Part shown: positions 36,625 to 45,300 of the stretch, piece after piece
Position numbering within the stretch: position 1 is the stretch's first letter
Layout: each line of letters opens with the position of its first letter
DNA from: Loktanella sp.
Lineage (GTDB): Bacteria > Pseudomonadota > Alphaproteobacteria > Rhodobacterales > Rhodobacteraceae
Direction: 5' to 3'
Assembly (NCBI GenBank): GCA_020201155.1
Contig: JAIVHI010000177.1
Coordinates: 1-50,903 of the forward strand
Length of the DNA stretch: 50,903 nucleotides
Position numbers and translations under genes: made by a program
Notes under the pieces: generated by a model
Seen by the model: the letters and a program-made list of their open reading frames with translations, nothing else
Told to the model about the DNA's origin: nothing
Databases searched by the model: none

Positions 36625-37572
36625 CTAGACCGCGTTCGGGGCCGCATCGTCCTGCAAGACAGCCGCGACGTTGTCCACGGCCATCTGACCCATCGCCTCG
36701 CGCACGTCCAAGGCCGCCGTGCCCAGATGCGGCAGCAGCGTCACGTTATCCAGCACCCGCAGCGCTTCGGGGATGAAGGGTTCCGCCTCATAGACATCCA
36801 GACCGGCCTTGATGCGCCCGGTCTCCAACTCTGCGATCAGCGCCGCCTCGTCCACCACGTCGCCGCGGCTGACGTTCACGATGACGGACCCGTCGTCCAT
36901 CTGGGCCAAGGCGGCAGCGTCGATCAGGTGATGCGTCTCGGGCCCGCCGGGCACGGTGACGACGATCACATCGGCCTGACTCATCAGGCTTTCCAGATCG
37001 TCGACCTGCCGCGCGGGCATATCCACGTCTTTGCGCGACCGGTTGTAGTAGATCACCGGCATGCCGAAACCGAAGTGACCCCGCTGCGCGACCGCCTGAC
37101 CGATCCGGCCCATGCCGACGATCCCAAGGCGCTTGCCCGTCATGTGCATCCCCAGCATCTGCGTCGGTTGCCAGCCTTCCCACAGGCCCGCCCGTGCGAA
37201 CCGCTCGCCCTCGCTCGCGCGGCGGCAGGTCATCAGCATGAGAGTCAGCGCGATGTCGGCGGTGGCGTCCGTCACCGTGTCGGGGGTGTTCGATACGGTC
37301 ACGCCGGCAGCTTTCGCCGCCCCGGCATCGATGTGGTTATAGCCGACCCCGAAATTGGCGATGATCTTGCAGCGGATGCTGTCGGTCGCAAAGGCGGGGT
37401 CGCTGAAGTCGTCGCCCAGCGTGCAGATGATGGCATCGTAATTCGCCAGCGCCTCGGCAGCCTCGGCGATCTGCAGGGGGGCCGCGACGGGGCGGACCGT
37501 GACGTCGCCCAGTGCCTTGGCCGCCGTGACGGTGGCCTCGGGGAACTGGCGTGTAAGCAGGATACGGGTCAA
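36625..37572 (-). CDS. D-2-hydroxyacid dehydrogenase (glyoxylate/hydroxypyruvate reductase-like)
   Basis: The 315-residue enzyme has GIVGMGRIGQAVAQR for NAD(P) binding, NVSRGDVVDE with the catalytic Arg, and PHLGTAALDVRE with the catalytic His. It probably reduces glyoxylate or hydroxypyruvate to glycolate or glycerate. The start is a TTG at 37572 overlapping the csaA TGA (TTGA), with GGAGG about 9 nt upstream. The upstream frame to 37803 has no family similarity. It is the last gene of proC-csaA-dehydrogenase. Confidence 0.9.
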   Translation of the reverse strand: MTRILLTRQFPEATVTAAKALGDVTVRPVAAPLQIAEAAEALANYDAIICTLGDDFSDPAFATDSIRCKIIANFGVGYNHIDAGAAKAAGVTVSNTPDTVTDATADIALTLMLMTCRRASEGERFARAGLWEGWQPTQMLGMHMTGKRLGIVGMGRIGQAVAQRGHFGFGMPVIYYNRSRKDVDMPARQVDDLESLMSQADVIVVTVPGGPETHHLIDAAALAQMDDGSVIVNVSRGDVVDEAALIAELETGRIKAGLDVYEAEPFIPEALRVLDNVTLLPHLGTAALDVREAMGQMAVDNVAAVLQDDAAPNAV

Positions 37573-37910
37573 TGCAGGCGTCCTCCGATGGGCACGTCCT
37601 GATCGGGGCCGACCAGCACGACTTCTCCGTCGGCGTCGGGCATGCCCAGCACCAGCACTTCGGAGACGAACTTGCCAATCTGGCGCGGCGGAAAGTTGAC
37701 CACCGCCAGCACCTGTTTGCCGACAAGGCTTTCGGGCGTGTAATGCGCCGTCACCTGCGCCGAGCTCTTGCGCTCTCCGATCTCGTCGCCAAAGTCGATC
37801 CACATCTTGATCGCGGGCTTGCGCGCCTCGGGGTAGGGTTCTGCGCGCAGGATACGGCCCACGCGCACGTCGACTTTGAGAAAGTCGTCAAAGGTGATGT
37901 TCTCAGCCAC
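37569..37910 (-). CDS. csaA: CsaA-like tRNA-binding-domain protein
   Basis: The 113-residue OB-fold protein has FLKVDVRVGRIL near the start, KMWIDFG, and VVNFPPRQIGKFVSEVLVLG, the CsaA tRNA-binding signature. CsaA is thought to act as a secretion chaperone or tRNA-binding protein. The start is a GTG at 37910 with GGGAG about 7 nt upstream, and it overlaps proC by 8 bp; its stop overlaps the next start. The genes are therefore tightly coupled. Confidence 0.9.
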   Translation of the reverse strand: MAENITFDDFLKVDVRVGRILRAEPYPEARKPAIKMWIDFGDEIGERKSSAQVTAHYTPESLVGKQVLAVVNFPPRQIGKFVSEVLVLGMPDADGEVVLVGPDQDVPIGGRLH

Positions 37911-38715
37911 GGGCCAGCTCCCTGCTGCGGTCTGCGGCGGCTTTCACCGCACGGTTCAGCAAGGCCGGAAAACCGTGCTTCGGGTCCATCAGCACCTCGA
38001 GCGCCGCCTGCGTCGTCCCGTTGGGCGAGGTGACGTTGACGCGCAACTGACCGGGGTCTTCGTCGGCGTCTTCGGCCAGCGCGCCAGCCCCCGCGACGGT
38101 CGCCTTGGCCAGTTGTAGCGCCATATCTTCGGGCAGCCCCTGTGCGACACCGGCAGCGGCCATCGTCTCGATCATGTGGAAGACATATGCGGGACCAGAG
38201 CCCGAGACGCCGGTGACGGCATCCATCTGGCCTTCGTTGTCCAGACGCACCACCTGCCCCACGGCCTGAAGCAGCGCTTCCGCCAGATCGAGATGCGTGG
38301 CCGTGCTGGCTGCGTTCCCGATGATCGCGGTGATCCCGCGACCGACGGCGGCAGGCGTGTTGGGCATCGCGCGCACGATGGGTGTGTCGGCGCCGAAGCT
38401 CTGTTCAAAGGTGGAAATCGGCGTGCCCGCGGCGACCGAGACCATCAGTGTCCCACCGCCGCCCAGCGCCTTCATCGCAGGCAGGGCGTCGCCCATCATC
38501 TGCGGCTTGACCGCAATGAGCGCGATGGCGGGGTTGTCGGGCAGGTCGGTGTTGAGGTTCACGCCGGTGCCCTGCAGCCAGTCCGACGGCTTGGGGTCCA
38601 GCACCGTGACCGACGCGGGCGGCAAACCGCCCTGCAGCCAGCCCGCCAGCATCGCCGACCCCATCTTGCCGCAGCCCAGCAGAACCAGACCGCGTTTTGC
38701 TACATCGTCCATCAT
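37903..38715 (-). CDS. proC: pyrroline-5-carboxylate reductase
   Basis: The 270-residue enzyme reduces pyrroline-5-carboxylate to proline. The Rossmann motif LLGCGKMGSAML lies near the start, IALIAVKPQMM follows, then RAMPNTPAAVGRG and the C-terminal dimerisation helix with TGVSGSGPAYVFHMIE. GAGG lies 7 nt before the ATG at 38715. It heads a three-gene operon with csaA and a dehydrogenase. Confidence 0.95.
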   Translation of the reverse strand: MMDDVAKRGLVLLGCGKMGSAMLAGWLQGGLPPASVTVLDPKPSDWLQGTGVNLNTDLPDNPAIALIAVKPQMMGDALPAMKALGGGGTLMVSVAAGTPISTFEQSFGADTPIVRAMPNTPAAVGRGITAIIGNAASTATHLDLAEALLQAVGQVVRLDNEGQMDAVTGVSGSGPAYVFHMIETMAAAGVAQGLPEDMALQLAKATVAGAGALAEDADEDPGQLRVNVTSPNGTTQAALEVLMDPKHGFPALLNRAVKAAADRSRELARG

Positions 38716-38784
38716 GTGAATACCTCGCTTTCGGGTGGCAACATGCCACCCTCCGGCGCAAGGTCCAACCGTGTTTTCAGGCTG

Positions 38785-38902
38785 CTAAAGCGTTCCGCCT
38801 TTAACCTGAGGCATCAGCGAAAGGCGGAACGCGTGCAACGATTGAGCGGAGCACTGCGTTTCGCGAAAATCTGTGAGTCAGGTTTTTCGCGAAACGCTTT
38901 AG
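38785..38902. repeat. composite palindromic element, copy B (118 bp)
   Basis: The outer ends CTAAAGCGTT (38785-38794) and AACGCTTTAG (38893-38902) are perfect inverted repeats. Inside are two hairpins: CGTTCCGCCTTT (38791-38802) with AAAGGCGGAACG (38820-38831), and GTTTCGCGAAAA (38858-38869) with TTTTCGCGAAAC (38884-38895). The first half matches 23606-23668 in opposite orientation. It ends exactly at the ybjN stop. No transposase is encoded, so it is MITE- or REP-like. Confidence 0.85.
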
Positions 38903-39406
38903 TCAGGCGCGACCGTAAGCTTCGCCGATGGCGATCTGCACGGCGTCTTCGGCGCTGCGTTCGGCCCATGTGACAAGCTGGATCGCGGGGTAGTAGCGTT
39001 CCGCGCTCATCACCGCGCAATTGATCATCGTGTCGATCTGGTCGGGCGTCGGGGCCTGATCGCCCGACAGCACCAGCCCGTAGCGGTAGACCATCATGTT
39101 CTGATCCGCCCACCACGTGAAGCCACCGGCCCAGCACTGGTCGTTGATGACATTGAGCGCTTCGTAAAGCGCGGGCAGACGGTGCGCGGGGGGCTCCATC
39201 TCGAAGGTGCAGATCAGGCGCAGCGTCTCGTCGAACGGGCTCCAGGCCAGCGTGACCGAATAGGTCTTCCACTGACCTTCGACGGCCATGGCGATCTGGT
39301 CGTCGTGGATACGGTCGAATTCCCAAGCGTGGTGTTCGGCCACGTGCTCGACCATGTCGATGGGATGAATGTCGGAATTGTCCAGATACGCTTCGGAGAG
39401 TGCCAT
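38903..39406 (-). CDS. YbjN-domain protein
   Basis: The 167-residue product has the YbjN pattern: an acidic N-terminal half with HAWEFDRIHDDQIAMAVEG, then FEMEPPAHRLPALYEALN and NCAVMSAERYYPAIQ. YbjN proteins are fold-related to type III secretion chaperones and have been linked to motility and sensing, but no role is settled. The ATG at 39406 has an AAAGGGG site upstream; the longer frame to 39601 is not needed. The gene ends directly at the composite repeat. Confidence 0.85.
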   Translation of the reverse strand: MALSEAYLDNSDIHPIDMVEHVAEHHAWEFDRIHDDQIAMAVEGQWKTYSVTLAWSPFDETLRLICTFEMEPPAHRLPALYEALNVINDQCWAGGFTWWADQNMMVYRYGLVLSGDQAPTPDQIDTMINCAVMSAERYYPAIQLVTWAERSAEDAVQIAIGEAYGRA

Positions 39407-39470
39407 GCCTGTGCCCCTTTGTGTGTAGCGGCCAAGACGGGAAGTGCCCCTAACCGCTGTGCTCTGCTCA

Positions 39471-39499
39471 AGGAGCGGTATTCTTATCGTGCCGCTCCT
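39471..39499. promoter_or_regulatory. dyad between ybjN and M42 peptidase
   Basis: AGGAGCGG (39471-39478) and CCGCTCCT (39492-39499) are perfect 8-bp inverted repeats with 13 bp between them, in the divergent promoter region. This is a candidate operator only. Confidence 0.3.
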
Positions 39500-39626
39500 A
39501 CGATATATGGTGGGGTCTGGTGCTTGTCCTGTCAAAGCATTTCTTGGGGATAACCGAGGGTCAGGAGCGATTGCCTTTCCTTTGGGCAGGTTTAGGATCA
39601 CGCCGAACCCTCAGAAAGGCCCAGAC

Positions 39627-40661
39627 ATGAATATCGACCTCCTCCGCGCCCTTTGCGAAACCCCCGGCGTGCCGGGCAACGAACACCGTGTGCGGGCGTT
39701 GATCGAAAAGGAAATCGAGGGGCTTTTCGACCACACGGAGGTCGATGTGATGGGCAGCCTGCTGTGCCGCCGCGATGCCGCCACCGAAGGCGCGCCCAAG
39801 GTCATGCTGCTCTGCCATATGGACGAGATCGGGTTTCTGGTCAGCCATATCGACGACAAGGGCTTCATCTTCGTCCAGCCGGTCGGCGGCTTCGATCCGC
39901 GCAATCTCTTTTCGCGCCGCGTGCTGGTCTGCACCGACGATGGCGACATCAAGGGCGTGATGAACCCCGGCGGCAAGCCCGTGCATATCTCCAAGCCCGA
40001 GGACCGCAAGAAGGTGCCCGACATCGGCGAGTTCTTCGTCGACACGGGGCTGGGCGAGGCGGTTCACGACAAGGTCAGGATCGGGGACTTCGTGGTCATG
40101 GACGAACCGCTGCTCGAGATGGGCGACAAGATCGTGTCCAAGGCGCTGGACAACCGGGTGGCCTGCTGGCTGGGGATCGAGGCGATGCGCGGCCTGAAGG
40201 ATGCAGGACGCGGGGCCGAAATCCACGTGGCCTTTACCTGTCAGGAAGAGGTCGGCCTGCGCGGCGCGCGGACGGCGGCCTACAAGATTCGCCCCGATAT
40301 CGGTCTGGGCATCGACGTGACGCTGGCCTGCGACACGCCCGGCGTGCCCGATCGCGAAGCAACGACCCGGCAGGGCAAGGGCTTTGGCCTGCACGTGCGC
40401 GACAGCTCCTTCATCGCGGACCGCGCGCTGGTGGCCGAGTTCGAGAAGATCGCGCAGGACAACGACATCCCCTACCAGCGCACGATGCTGGCCGCGGGCG
40501 GCCAGGACGGAGCGGCGGCACAGCAGGCGGCGGCAGGTGCGCGCGCCATCGGGATCACGGTGGGCACGCGCTATGTCCATACGGTGACCGAGATGATCCA
40601 CCGCGGCGATCTGGAAGCGGCGCGCGACGTGCTGGTCGCTTACCTGAGCGGGTTCGAGTGA
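39627..40661 (+). CDS. M42-family metallo-aminopeptidase
   Basis: The 344-residue enzyme has the M42 di-metal ligands: LLCHMDEIG (HxD), ALDNRVA (Asp), CQEEVGLRG (catalytic and metal Glu), CDTPG and a C-terminal HTVTEMIH histidine. M42 peptidases are often large assemblies that remove N-terminal residues from peptides. AGAAAGG lies about 7 nt before the ATG at 39627; the frame open from 39444 is not used. The MFS gene follows after 23 nt. Confidence 0.9.
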   Translation: MNIDLLRALCETPGVPGNEHRVRALIEKEIEGLFDHTEVDVMGSLLCRRDAATEGAPKVMLLCHMDEIGFLVSHIDDKGFIFVQPVGGFDPRNLFSRRVLVCTDDGDIKGVMNPGGKPVHISKPEDRKKVPDIGEFFVDTGLGEAVHDKVRIGDFVVMDEPLLEMGDKIVSKALDNRVACWLGIEAMRGLKDAGRGAEIHVAFTCQEEVGLRGARTAAYKIRPDIGLGIDVTLACDTPGVPDREATTRQGKGFGLHVRDSSFIADRALVAEFEKIAQDNDIPYQRTMLAAGGQDGAAAQQAAAGARAIGITVGTRYVHTVTEMIHRGDLEAARDVLVAYLSGFE

Positions 40662-40684
40662 CCCGTCGCGCCGACTGATCCAAG

Positions 40685-41839
40685 GTGAGCGCCGCCCTTC
40701 GCGTCAGGCTGTTCTTTTCGGTCATGTTCATGAGCGTGGGCATGATCAATGCCTATGCGGGCATCTGGTTTGCCGAGCGTGGCCTGTCGGAGATGCAGAT
40801 CGGCGTGATCGGCGCGGCGCCCGTCGCGCTGATGCTGGCGCTGACACTCTTTGTCGGGCGTCTGGCCGACCGGGCGAGCGATTGGCGACAGGTCATCATC
40901 GGCGGGATGGTCGTGGCCGGACTGGCGCCAATTGCGCTGATCTGGACCACGGGCTTTGTCGGCATCCTGATCGTCTGGGCGGTGCTGGCGACCGCGCAAA
41001 GGGTCAGCGTGCCTGTCGCGGACGCCGCCGCGATGCGGCTGGCCCGACGCGAGGGGATGGATTTCGGATCGCTGCGCGCGCTGGCCACCGTGGGCTATCT
41101 GGCCGTGATCCTTGGCGCGGGCTGGCTGATGGGCGCGGATGGTGTGGCGCTATTCCTGCCGCTGTTCATCCTGTTCGGATTGATCCGTGCGGTCTTCGCC
41201 TTTGGCCTGCCGACCCTGCGGGCCAAGACCGATGTGGGCGCCGAGCGTGCGCGCCTGACGATCCGCTGGCAGCCGTGGTTCCTTTTGCCGATTCTGGCCT
41301 GGGCGCTGATGGACACCAGCCACATCGTGCTGAATTCGTTTCAGGGGCTGCTTTGGAGCCAGCAGGGCATCGCCACCGGCACCATCGGGGCGCTGATCGC
41401 GCTGGGGGCCGTGGCCGAAACGGTGATGTTCTTTTCGTTCCGCAGGGTCGCCCGCCGGTTCAGCCCGCTGGCCGTTCTGGGGGCCGCCGCGATCTTCGGC
41501 GTGATCCGCTGGGTCGGAATGGCGCTTGAGCCGGGTATCGCTTGGCTGGTCGTGCTGCAACTGATGCACGCGCTGACCTATGCCATGGGCTTTCTTGCGA
41601 TCACCACCTTCATCGCGGACAGCACGTCCGAGGACAACGCCGCCGAGGCGCAAAGCTTTCTGGTCACGTTGGAACTGGCGCTGCAGGTGCCGATGCTGGT
41701 CGCCTTCGGCTGGCTGGCGGGGTATTTCGGCGCGCTGACCTATACAGGCTCGGCCATCATGGCGGTGCTGGGCGGAATATGCGTCATCATCGCACAGCGC
41801 CGGCTGCGCGCGCCTTCCCCACGGGGAAAACGCGCGTAG
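40685..41839 (+). CDS. MFS transporter (LacY/HcaT-like)
   Basis: The 384-residue product has twelve hydrophobic segments and the MFS loop motif FVGRLADRASDWR after helix 2, with a related RVARRF loop after helix 8. It resembles the MFS_1-like group that includes HcaT and nucleoside/oligosaccharide carriers; the substrate is unknown. The start is a GTG at 40685. It is probably cotranscribed with the peptidase gene upstream. Confidence 0.85.
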   Translation: MSAALRVRLFFSVMFMSVGMINAYAGIWFAERGLSEMQIGVIGAAPVALMLALTLFVGRLADRASDWRQVIIGGMVVAGLAPIALIWTTGFVGILIVWAVLATAQRVSVPVADAAAMRLARREGMDFGSLRALATVGYLAVILGAGWLMGADGVALFLPLFILFGLIRAVFAFGLPTLRAKTDVGAERARLTIRWQPWFLLPILAWALMDTSHIVLNSFQGLLWSQQGIATGTIGALIALGAVAETVMFFSFRRVARRFSPLAVLGAAAIFGVIRWVGMALEPGIAWLVVLQLMHALTYAMGFLAITTFIADSTSEDNAAEAQSFLVTLELALQVPMLVAFGWLAGYFGALTYTGSAIMAVLGGICVIIAQRRLRAPSPRGKRA

Positions 41840-41852
41840 CCGTCACGGTATC

Positions 41853-42101
41853 TTAATTGTTGTGCTTGGCTTCCAGCGCGGTGATGCGCGCCTCGAGCGC
41901 TGCATTTTCCTCGCGTGCTTTCTGGGCCATGGCGCGCACGGCGTCGAACTCTTCACGGGTGACAAGGTCACGGTCGGCGAGCCAGCGGTCCATCATCCCC
42001 TTGAGGGCGGTGTTGGCTTCGTCGCGCGCGCCCTGTGCCACGCCCATGGCGTTGGTCATCAACTGGCTGATGTCGTCGAAAATCTTGTTGCGGTTGTCCA
42101 T
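41853..42101 (-). CDS. ubiK: ubiquinone biosynthesis accessory factor UbiK (BMFP)
   Basis: The 82-residue product starts MDNRNKIFDDISQLMTNAMG and ends in a coiled coil with REEFDAVRAMAQKAREENAA, the BMFP/UbiK signature. UbiK assists ubiquinone biosynthesis and binds membranes. AGGAG lies upstream of the ATG at 42101, so the ten extra codons to 42131 are not needed. It diverges from lgt. Confidence 0.88.
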   Translation of the reverse strand: MDNRNKIFDDISQLMTNAMGVAQGARDEANTALKGMMDRWLADRDLVTREEFDAVRAMAQKAREENAALEARITALEAKHNN

Positions 42102-42202
42102 CGTCGTCTCCTGATCCGGCATTGGCATCAATATGGTGCCGATACCCCCTTACCGCAAGGCGGCGGCTTGACACCGGGGGCGCGCACGGGAAGGAAAGGC
42201 GC

Positions 42203-43084
42203 ATGATCAGCGCCATCGCCTTTCCCGACATCAGTCCCATCATTTTCGAAATCGAGCTTTTCGGTTTCAACCTCGCACTGCGCTGGTATGCGCTGGCCTA
42301 TATCGTGGGGATCACGCTGGGCTGGTTCGTCATGCGGGGCGCCCTGCGGCGGGACCGGTTGTGGCCTGACGATATCGCGCCGATGCCCACCGCACGGATG
42401 GAAGACCTGCTGACCTACGTGGTGATCGGCGTCATCGCGGGGGGGCGTCTGGGCTATGTGCTGTTCTACCAGCCGGGCTATTACCTCGCGAATCCAATCG
42501 AGATTCCGATGATCTGGACCGGCGGGCTCTCCTTCCATGGTGGCTTTCTGGGGGTCGTCGCCGGTGTCTGGCTGTTCTCGCGGCGCAATGCGGTGCCATT
42601 GGGGCAGCTGAGCGACGCCATCGCCATTGCCGCCCCGCCTGCCGTGCTGCTGGTGCGGCTTGCGAACTTCGTGAACGCCGAACTGTGGGGCCGCCCCACC
42701 GATCTGCCATGGGGCGTGATCTTTCCCGGCGAGGCAGCGCAGACCTGTCCGGGCGTCGCGGGTGCCTGCGCGCGCCACCCGTCCCAGCTTTACGAGGCAG
42801 GGCTCGAGGGGCTGTTGCTCGGATCGGTTCTGATTTTGCTGGCCTTCGCTTGGGGTGGGTTGAAGAAGCCGTGGCTGGCCACCGGCACCTTCTTTGCCGG
42901 CTACGGGATCGCGCGGTTCATCGTGGAATTCGTGCGCCAGCCCGACGCCCAGTTCCAAGAGCCCGGCAACCCGTTGGGCTGGGCTTTCATGGTCGGAGAC
43001 TACGGTCTGACGATGGGGCAGATCCTGTCGCTGCCGATGATCCTTGTGGGTGTGGCCCTGATCGTGATGGCCCGGCGGCGATGA
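42203..43084 (+). CDS. lgt: prolipoprotein diacylglyceryl transferase
   Basis: The 293-residue inner-membrane enzyme has seven hydrophobic segments, the catalytic HGGFLGV motif, and NAELWGRPTD with downstream Arg/Glu residues. It transfers diacylglycerol to lipobox cysteines and thus serves the three lipoproteins encoded in this window. AAGGAAAGG precedes the ATG at 42203. Its stop overlaps the midA start (ATGA). Confidence 0.93.
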   Translation: MISAIAFPDISPIIFEIELFGFNLALRWYALAYIVGITLGWFVMRGALRRDRLWPDDIAPMPTARMEDLLTYVVIGVIAGGRLGYVLFYQPGYYLANPIEIPMIWTGGLSFHGGFLGVVAGVWLFSRRNAVPLGQLSDAIAIAAPPAVLLVRLANFVNAELWGRPTDLPWGVIFPGEAAQTCPGVAGACARHPSQLYEAGLEGLLLGSVLILLAFAWGGLKKPWLATGTFFAGYGIARFIVEFVRQPDAQFQEPGNPLGWAFMVGDYGLTMGQILSLPMILVGVALIVMARRR

Positions 43085-44133
43085 CGCCGCTGGGCGATAT
43101 CCTGTCGCGGCAGATCGCCCGCACCGGGCCGATGACACTGGCCGACTACATGAGCGCCTGCCTGCTGCATCCCGACCACGGCTATTACGCCACGCGCGAT
43201 CCACTGGGCGTCGCTGGCGATTTCACCACCGCCCCCGAGATCAGCCAGATGTTCGGCGAGATGGTCGGGCTGGCATTGGCCCAAAGCTGGATGGATCAGG
43301 GGCAGCCCACAGGCGTTCTGGTCGAGCTGGGGCCGGGACGCGGCACGCTGATGGCCGATATCCTGCGCGCGACCAAGGCTGTGCCCGGGTTTCACGCAGC
43401 GCTTGACGTCTATCTGGTCGAAGCATCGCCCGCGCTGCGGACCCTGCAGGCCAAGGCCGTGCCGCAGGCGCACCATGTGCGCAGTCTGGACGAAGTGCCC
43501 GAGGCCCCGTTGTTCCTGATCGCGAACGAGTTCTTCGACGCCCTGCCCATCCGCCAGTTCATCCGCAGCGGTGATGGCTGGTCCGAGCGCGTGGTCGGGC
43601 TAACGGACGGGCACCTGTCCTTCGGCCTGACCGCCCCCACCCGGCTGAACATGCTCGAACATCGCTGGAAGACGACCGCCGAGGGTGAGATGATCGAACA
43701 TTGCCCTGCCCTGCCCGGTCTGGCCGAAGAAATCGGACGGCGCATCGCGGACAAGGGCGGTGCCGCGCTGGTGATCGACTACGGCCACTGGAACGCGACG
43801 GGGGATACCTTTCAGGCCGTTCAGCGCCATAGCCGCGCCGATCCGCTGGCCGCCCCCGGTGAAGCGGACCTGACCGCGCATGTGGATTTCGCCGCCATCG
43901 CCGCCGCCGTCCCCTGCGGCGCGACGGCGATGACCGCGCAGGGCGTATTTCTGGAACGCTTGGGGATCACACAACGGGCGCAGGCGCTGGCGGACAGCTT
44001 GCAGGGCGACGCGCTTGCGGCCCATGTTGCAGCGCACCGACGACTGGTGCATCCTGACGAGATGGGCGGGCTCTTTCAGGTCATCGGCCTTTATCCCGCC
44101 GCCGGACCAGTGCCACCGGGGCTCGATCTATGA
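43081..44133 (+). CDS. MidA/NDUFAF7-like SAM-dependent methyltransferase
   Basis: The 350-residue DUF185 protein has HPDHGYYATRDPLG and GDFTTAPEISQMFGE in the N-terminal region, LVELGPGRGTLMADIL for SAM binding and NEFFDALPI. Its eukaryotic relative NDUFAF7 methylates an arginine of respiratory complex I; the bacterial target is likely similar but unproven. It overlaps both lgt and pgeF by 4 bp, so the three genes are coupled. Confidence 0.9.
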   Translation: MTPLGDILSRQIARTGPMTLADYMSACLLHPDHGYYATRDPLGVAGDFTTAPEISQMFGEMVGLALAQSWMDQGQPTGVLVELGPGRGTLMADILRATKAVPGFHAALDVYLVEASPALRTLQAKAVPQAHHVRSLDEVPEAPLFLIANEFFDALPIRQFIRSGDGWSERVVGLTDGHLSFGLTAPTRLNMLEHRWKTTAEGEMIEHCPALPGLAEEIGRRIADKGGAALVIDYGHWNATGDTFQAVQRHSRADPLAAPGEADLTAHVDFAAIAAAVPCGATAMTAQGVFLERLGITQRAQALADSLQGDALAAHVAAHRRLVHPDEMGGLFQVIGLYPAAGPVPPGLDL

Positions 44134-44930
44134 CGCTCGACATCATTACGCATCCGCTGCTCGACGGGGTAACGCACGGCTTTTTCGGCCGTCAGGGCGG
44201 TGCTTCGTCCGGTGTCTTCGGCGGGCTAAACTGCGGCTTCGGCAGTTCCGACCAGCACGAGATCGTGGCGATCAACCGTGGCCGGGTTGCAGCGGCGATG
44301 GGTGCCGTGACTTTGGCCAGCGTGCATCAGGTCCATTCGGCAGAAGTGGTCACGGTCGACAGTGTCACCGACGCCAAACCGCAGGCGGACGGGATCGTGA
44401 CCGCAACACCCGGCGTGGCCCTGTCCGTGCTGACGGCGGATTGCCTGCCCGTCCTTTTCGCCGACAGCCAAGCAGGTGTGATCGGTGCGGCCCATGCCGG
44501 CTGGAAAGGCGCGATCGCGGGCATCCTGTCGAACACGGTCACCGCGATGGAGACACTGGGGGCGAGCCGGGATGCCATCCGCGCCGTCATCGGCCCCAGC
44601 ATCAGCCAGAAAGCCTACGAGGTCGGGCCGGAGTTCTACGACAGCGTCCTGCAGGCAGACCCGAGGGCCGGCCGCTTTTTCGTGCAGGGCGCGGGAGACA
44701 GGTTGAAGTTCGACCTTCCCGCTTTCGGACTGGCCAAGCTGAAAGAGGCAGGCTTGGGCCAAGTCGACTGGACGCGCCACTGCACCTACGCGGATCGGGC
44801 GCGATTCTTCTCGTACCGGCGCGCGACCCATGCGCAGGATCTCAGAAGCCGAGACTTGCACCACCAAGATGCCGTGGGAACGCGGGTTACGCAGGCAGGC
44901 CATGATCGCCCGCCGCATGGCCGACCGTGA
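44130..44930 (+). CDS. pgeF: peptidoglycan-editing laccase-domain protein PgeF with foreign C-terminus
   Basis: The 266-residue product has the DUF152/laccase-domain residues: HQVHS, ADCLPVLF and HAGWKG, which bind metal and form the active site. PgeF corrects serine misincorporated by MurC. After FFSYRRATHA, where relatives continue with a short EPDYGR-type ending, this protein reads about 27 Arg/His-rich residues in the frame opposite to a following small gene. I infer that a deletion removed the true 3' end and fused it at CATGCGC. The catalytic part is intact. Confidence 0.88.
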   Translation: MTLDIITHPLLDGVTHGFFGRQGGASSGVFGGLNCGFGSSDQHEIVAINRGRVAAAMGAVTLASVHQVHSAEVVTVDSVTDAKPQADGIVTATPGVALSVLTADCLPVLFADSQAGVIGAAHAGWKGAIAGILSNTVTAMETLGASRDAIRAVIGPSISQKAYEVGPEFYDSVLQADPRAGRFFVQGAGDRLKFDLPAFGLAKLKEAGLGQVDWTRHCTYADRARFFSYRRATHAQDLRSRDLHHQDAVGTRVTQAGHDRPPHGRP

Positions 44931-44994
44931 CGAGACCGCGCGCATCACCCTTCCGCCGCTTCCCGCAGGCATGGTGATCCCCGCCAACGGGTGA
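44830..44994 (+). CDS. small basic protein overlapping pgeF
   Basis: A 54-residue frame starts MRRISEAETCTTKMPWERGL and contains RRQAMIARRMADRDE. I recall a similar short protein downstream of pgeF in other Rhodobacterales, but cannot name it. It overlaps the last 101 bases of pgeF in another frame. No convincing ribosome site precedes the ATG. If pgeF has lost its end here, the small gene may have lost its own leader. Confidence 0.45.
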   Translation: MRRISEAETCTTKMPWERGLRRQAMIARRMADRDETARITLPPLPAGMVIPANG

Positions 44995-45300
44995 CGCCGA
45001 CACCGGATTACCCCCCACAGCTTTCCCCAGAGGCTGTCTGAAACCGCGTGGTCCTCCCCACGCGGTTTTTTTGCGTCCGCTCTGCCGCGATTCGCGCGAA
45101 TATCCCCAAATTATGGCAGCTTGGTTTACCGATGCGGAACAATCGCGCCGATTGCGCCAGCATTGGACCCGATCATGACGATCTTTGTGCAAAACTTTGA
45201 CGCCGCACCCCGCTTTTGCCATTTTCAAATCAACGCAACGTTCCTCAGATGTTGTCGGTGGGGCCGGCAGATGATGTGACAAACCCGAAGGGTAGGCCAC
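44995..45300. other. 306-bp intergenic region before the Hint gene
   Basis: It contains the terminator at 45041-45072 and an ATTCGCGCGAAT palindrome (about 45090-45101). The rest has lower GC with no ORF of note. The promoter of the Hint gene must lie here, but its boxes were not resolved. Confidence 0.5.
45041..45072 (+). terminator. rho-independent terminator after the lgt-midA-pgeF operon
   Basis: AAACCGCGTGG and CCACGCGGTTT form a perfect stem with a short loop, and a T tract follows to 45072. It lies 47 nt after the small ORF and ends the operon. Confidence 0.9.

Noticed and set aside
36625-37803. Long minus-strand frame giving a 392-residue dehydrogenase
   Set aside because: The first 77 residues are in a shadow frame over csaA; the TTG at 37572 with GGAGG and stop-start overlap is the likely start.
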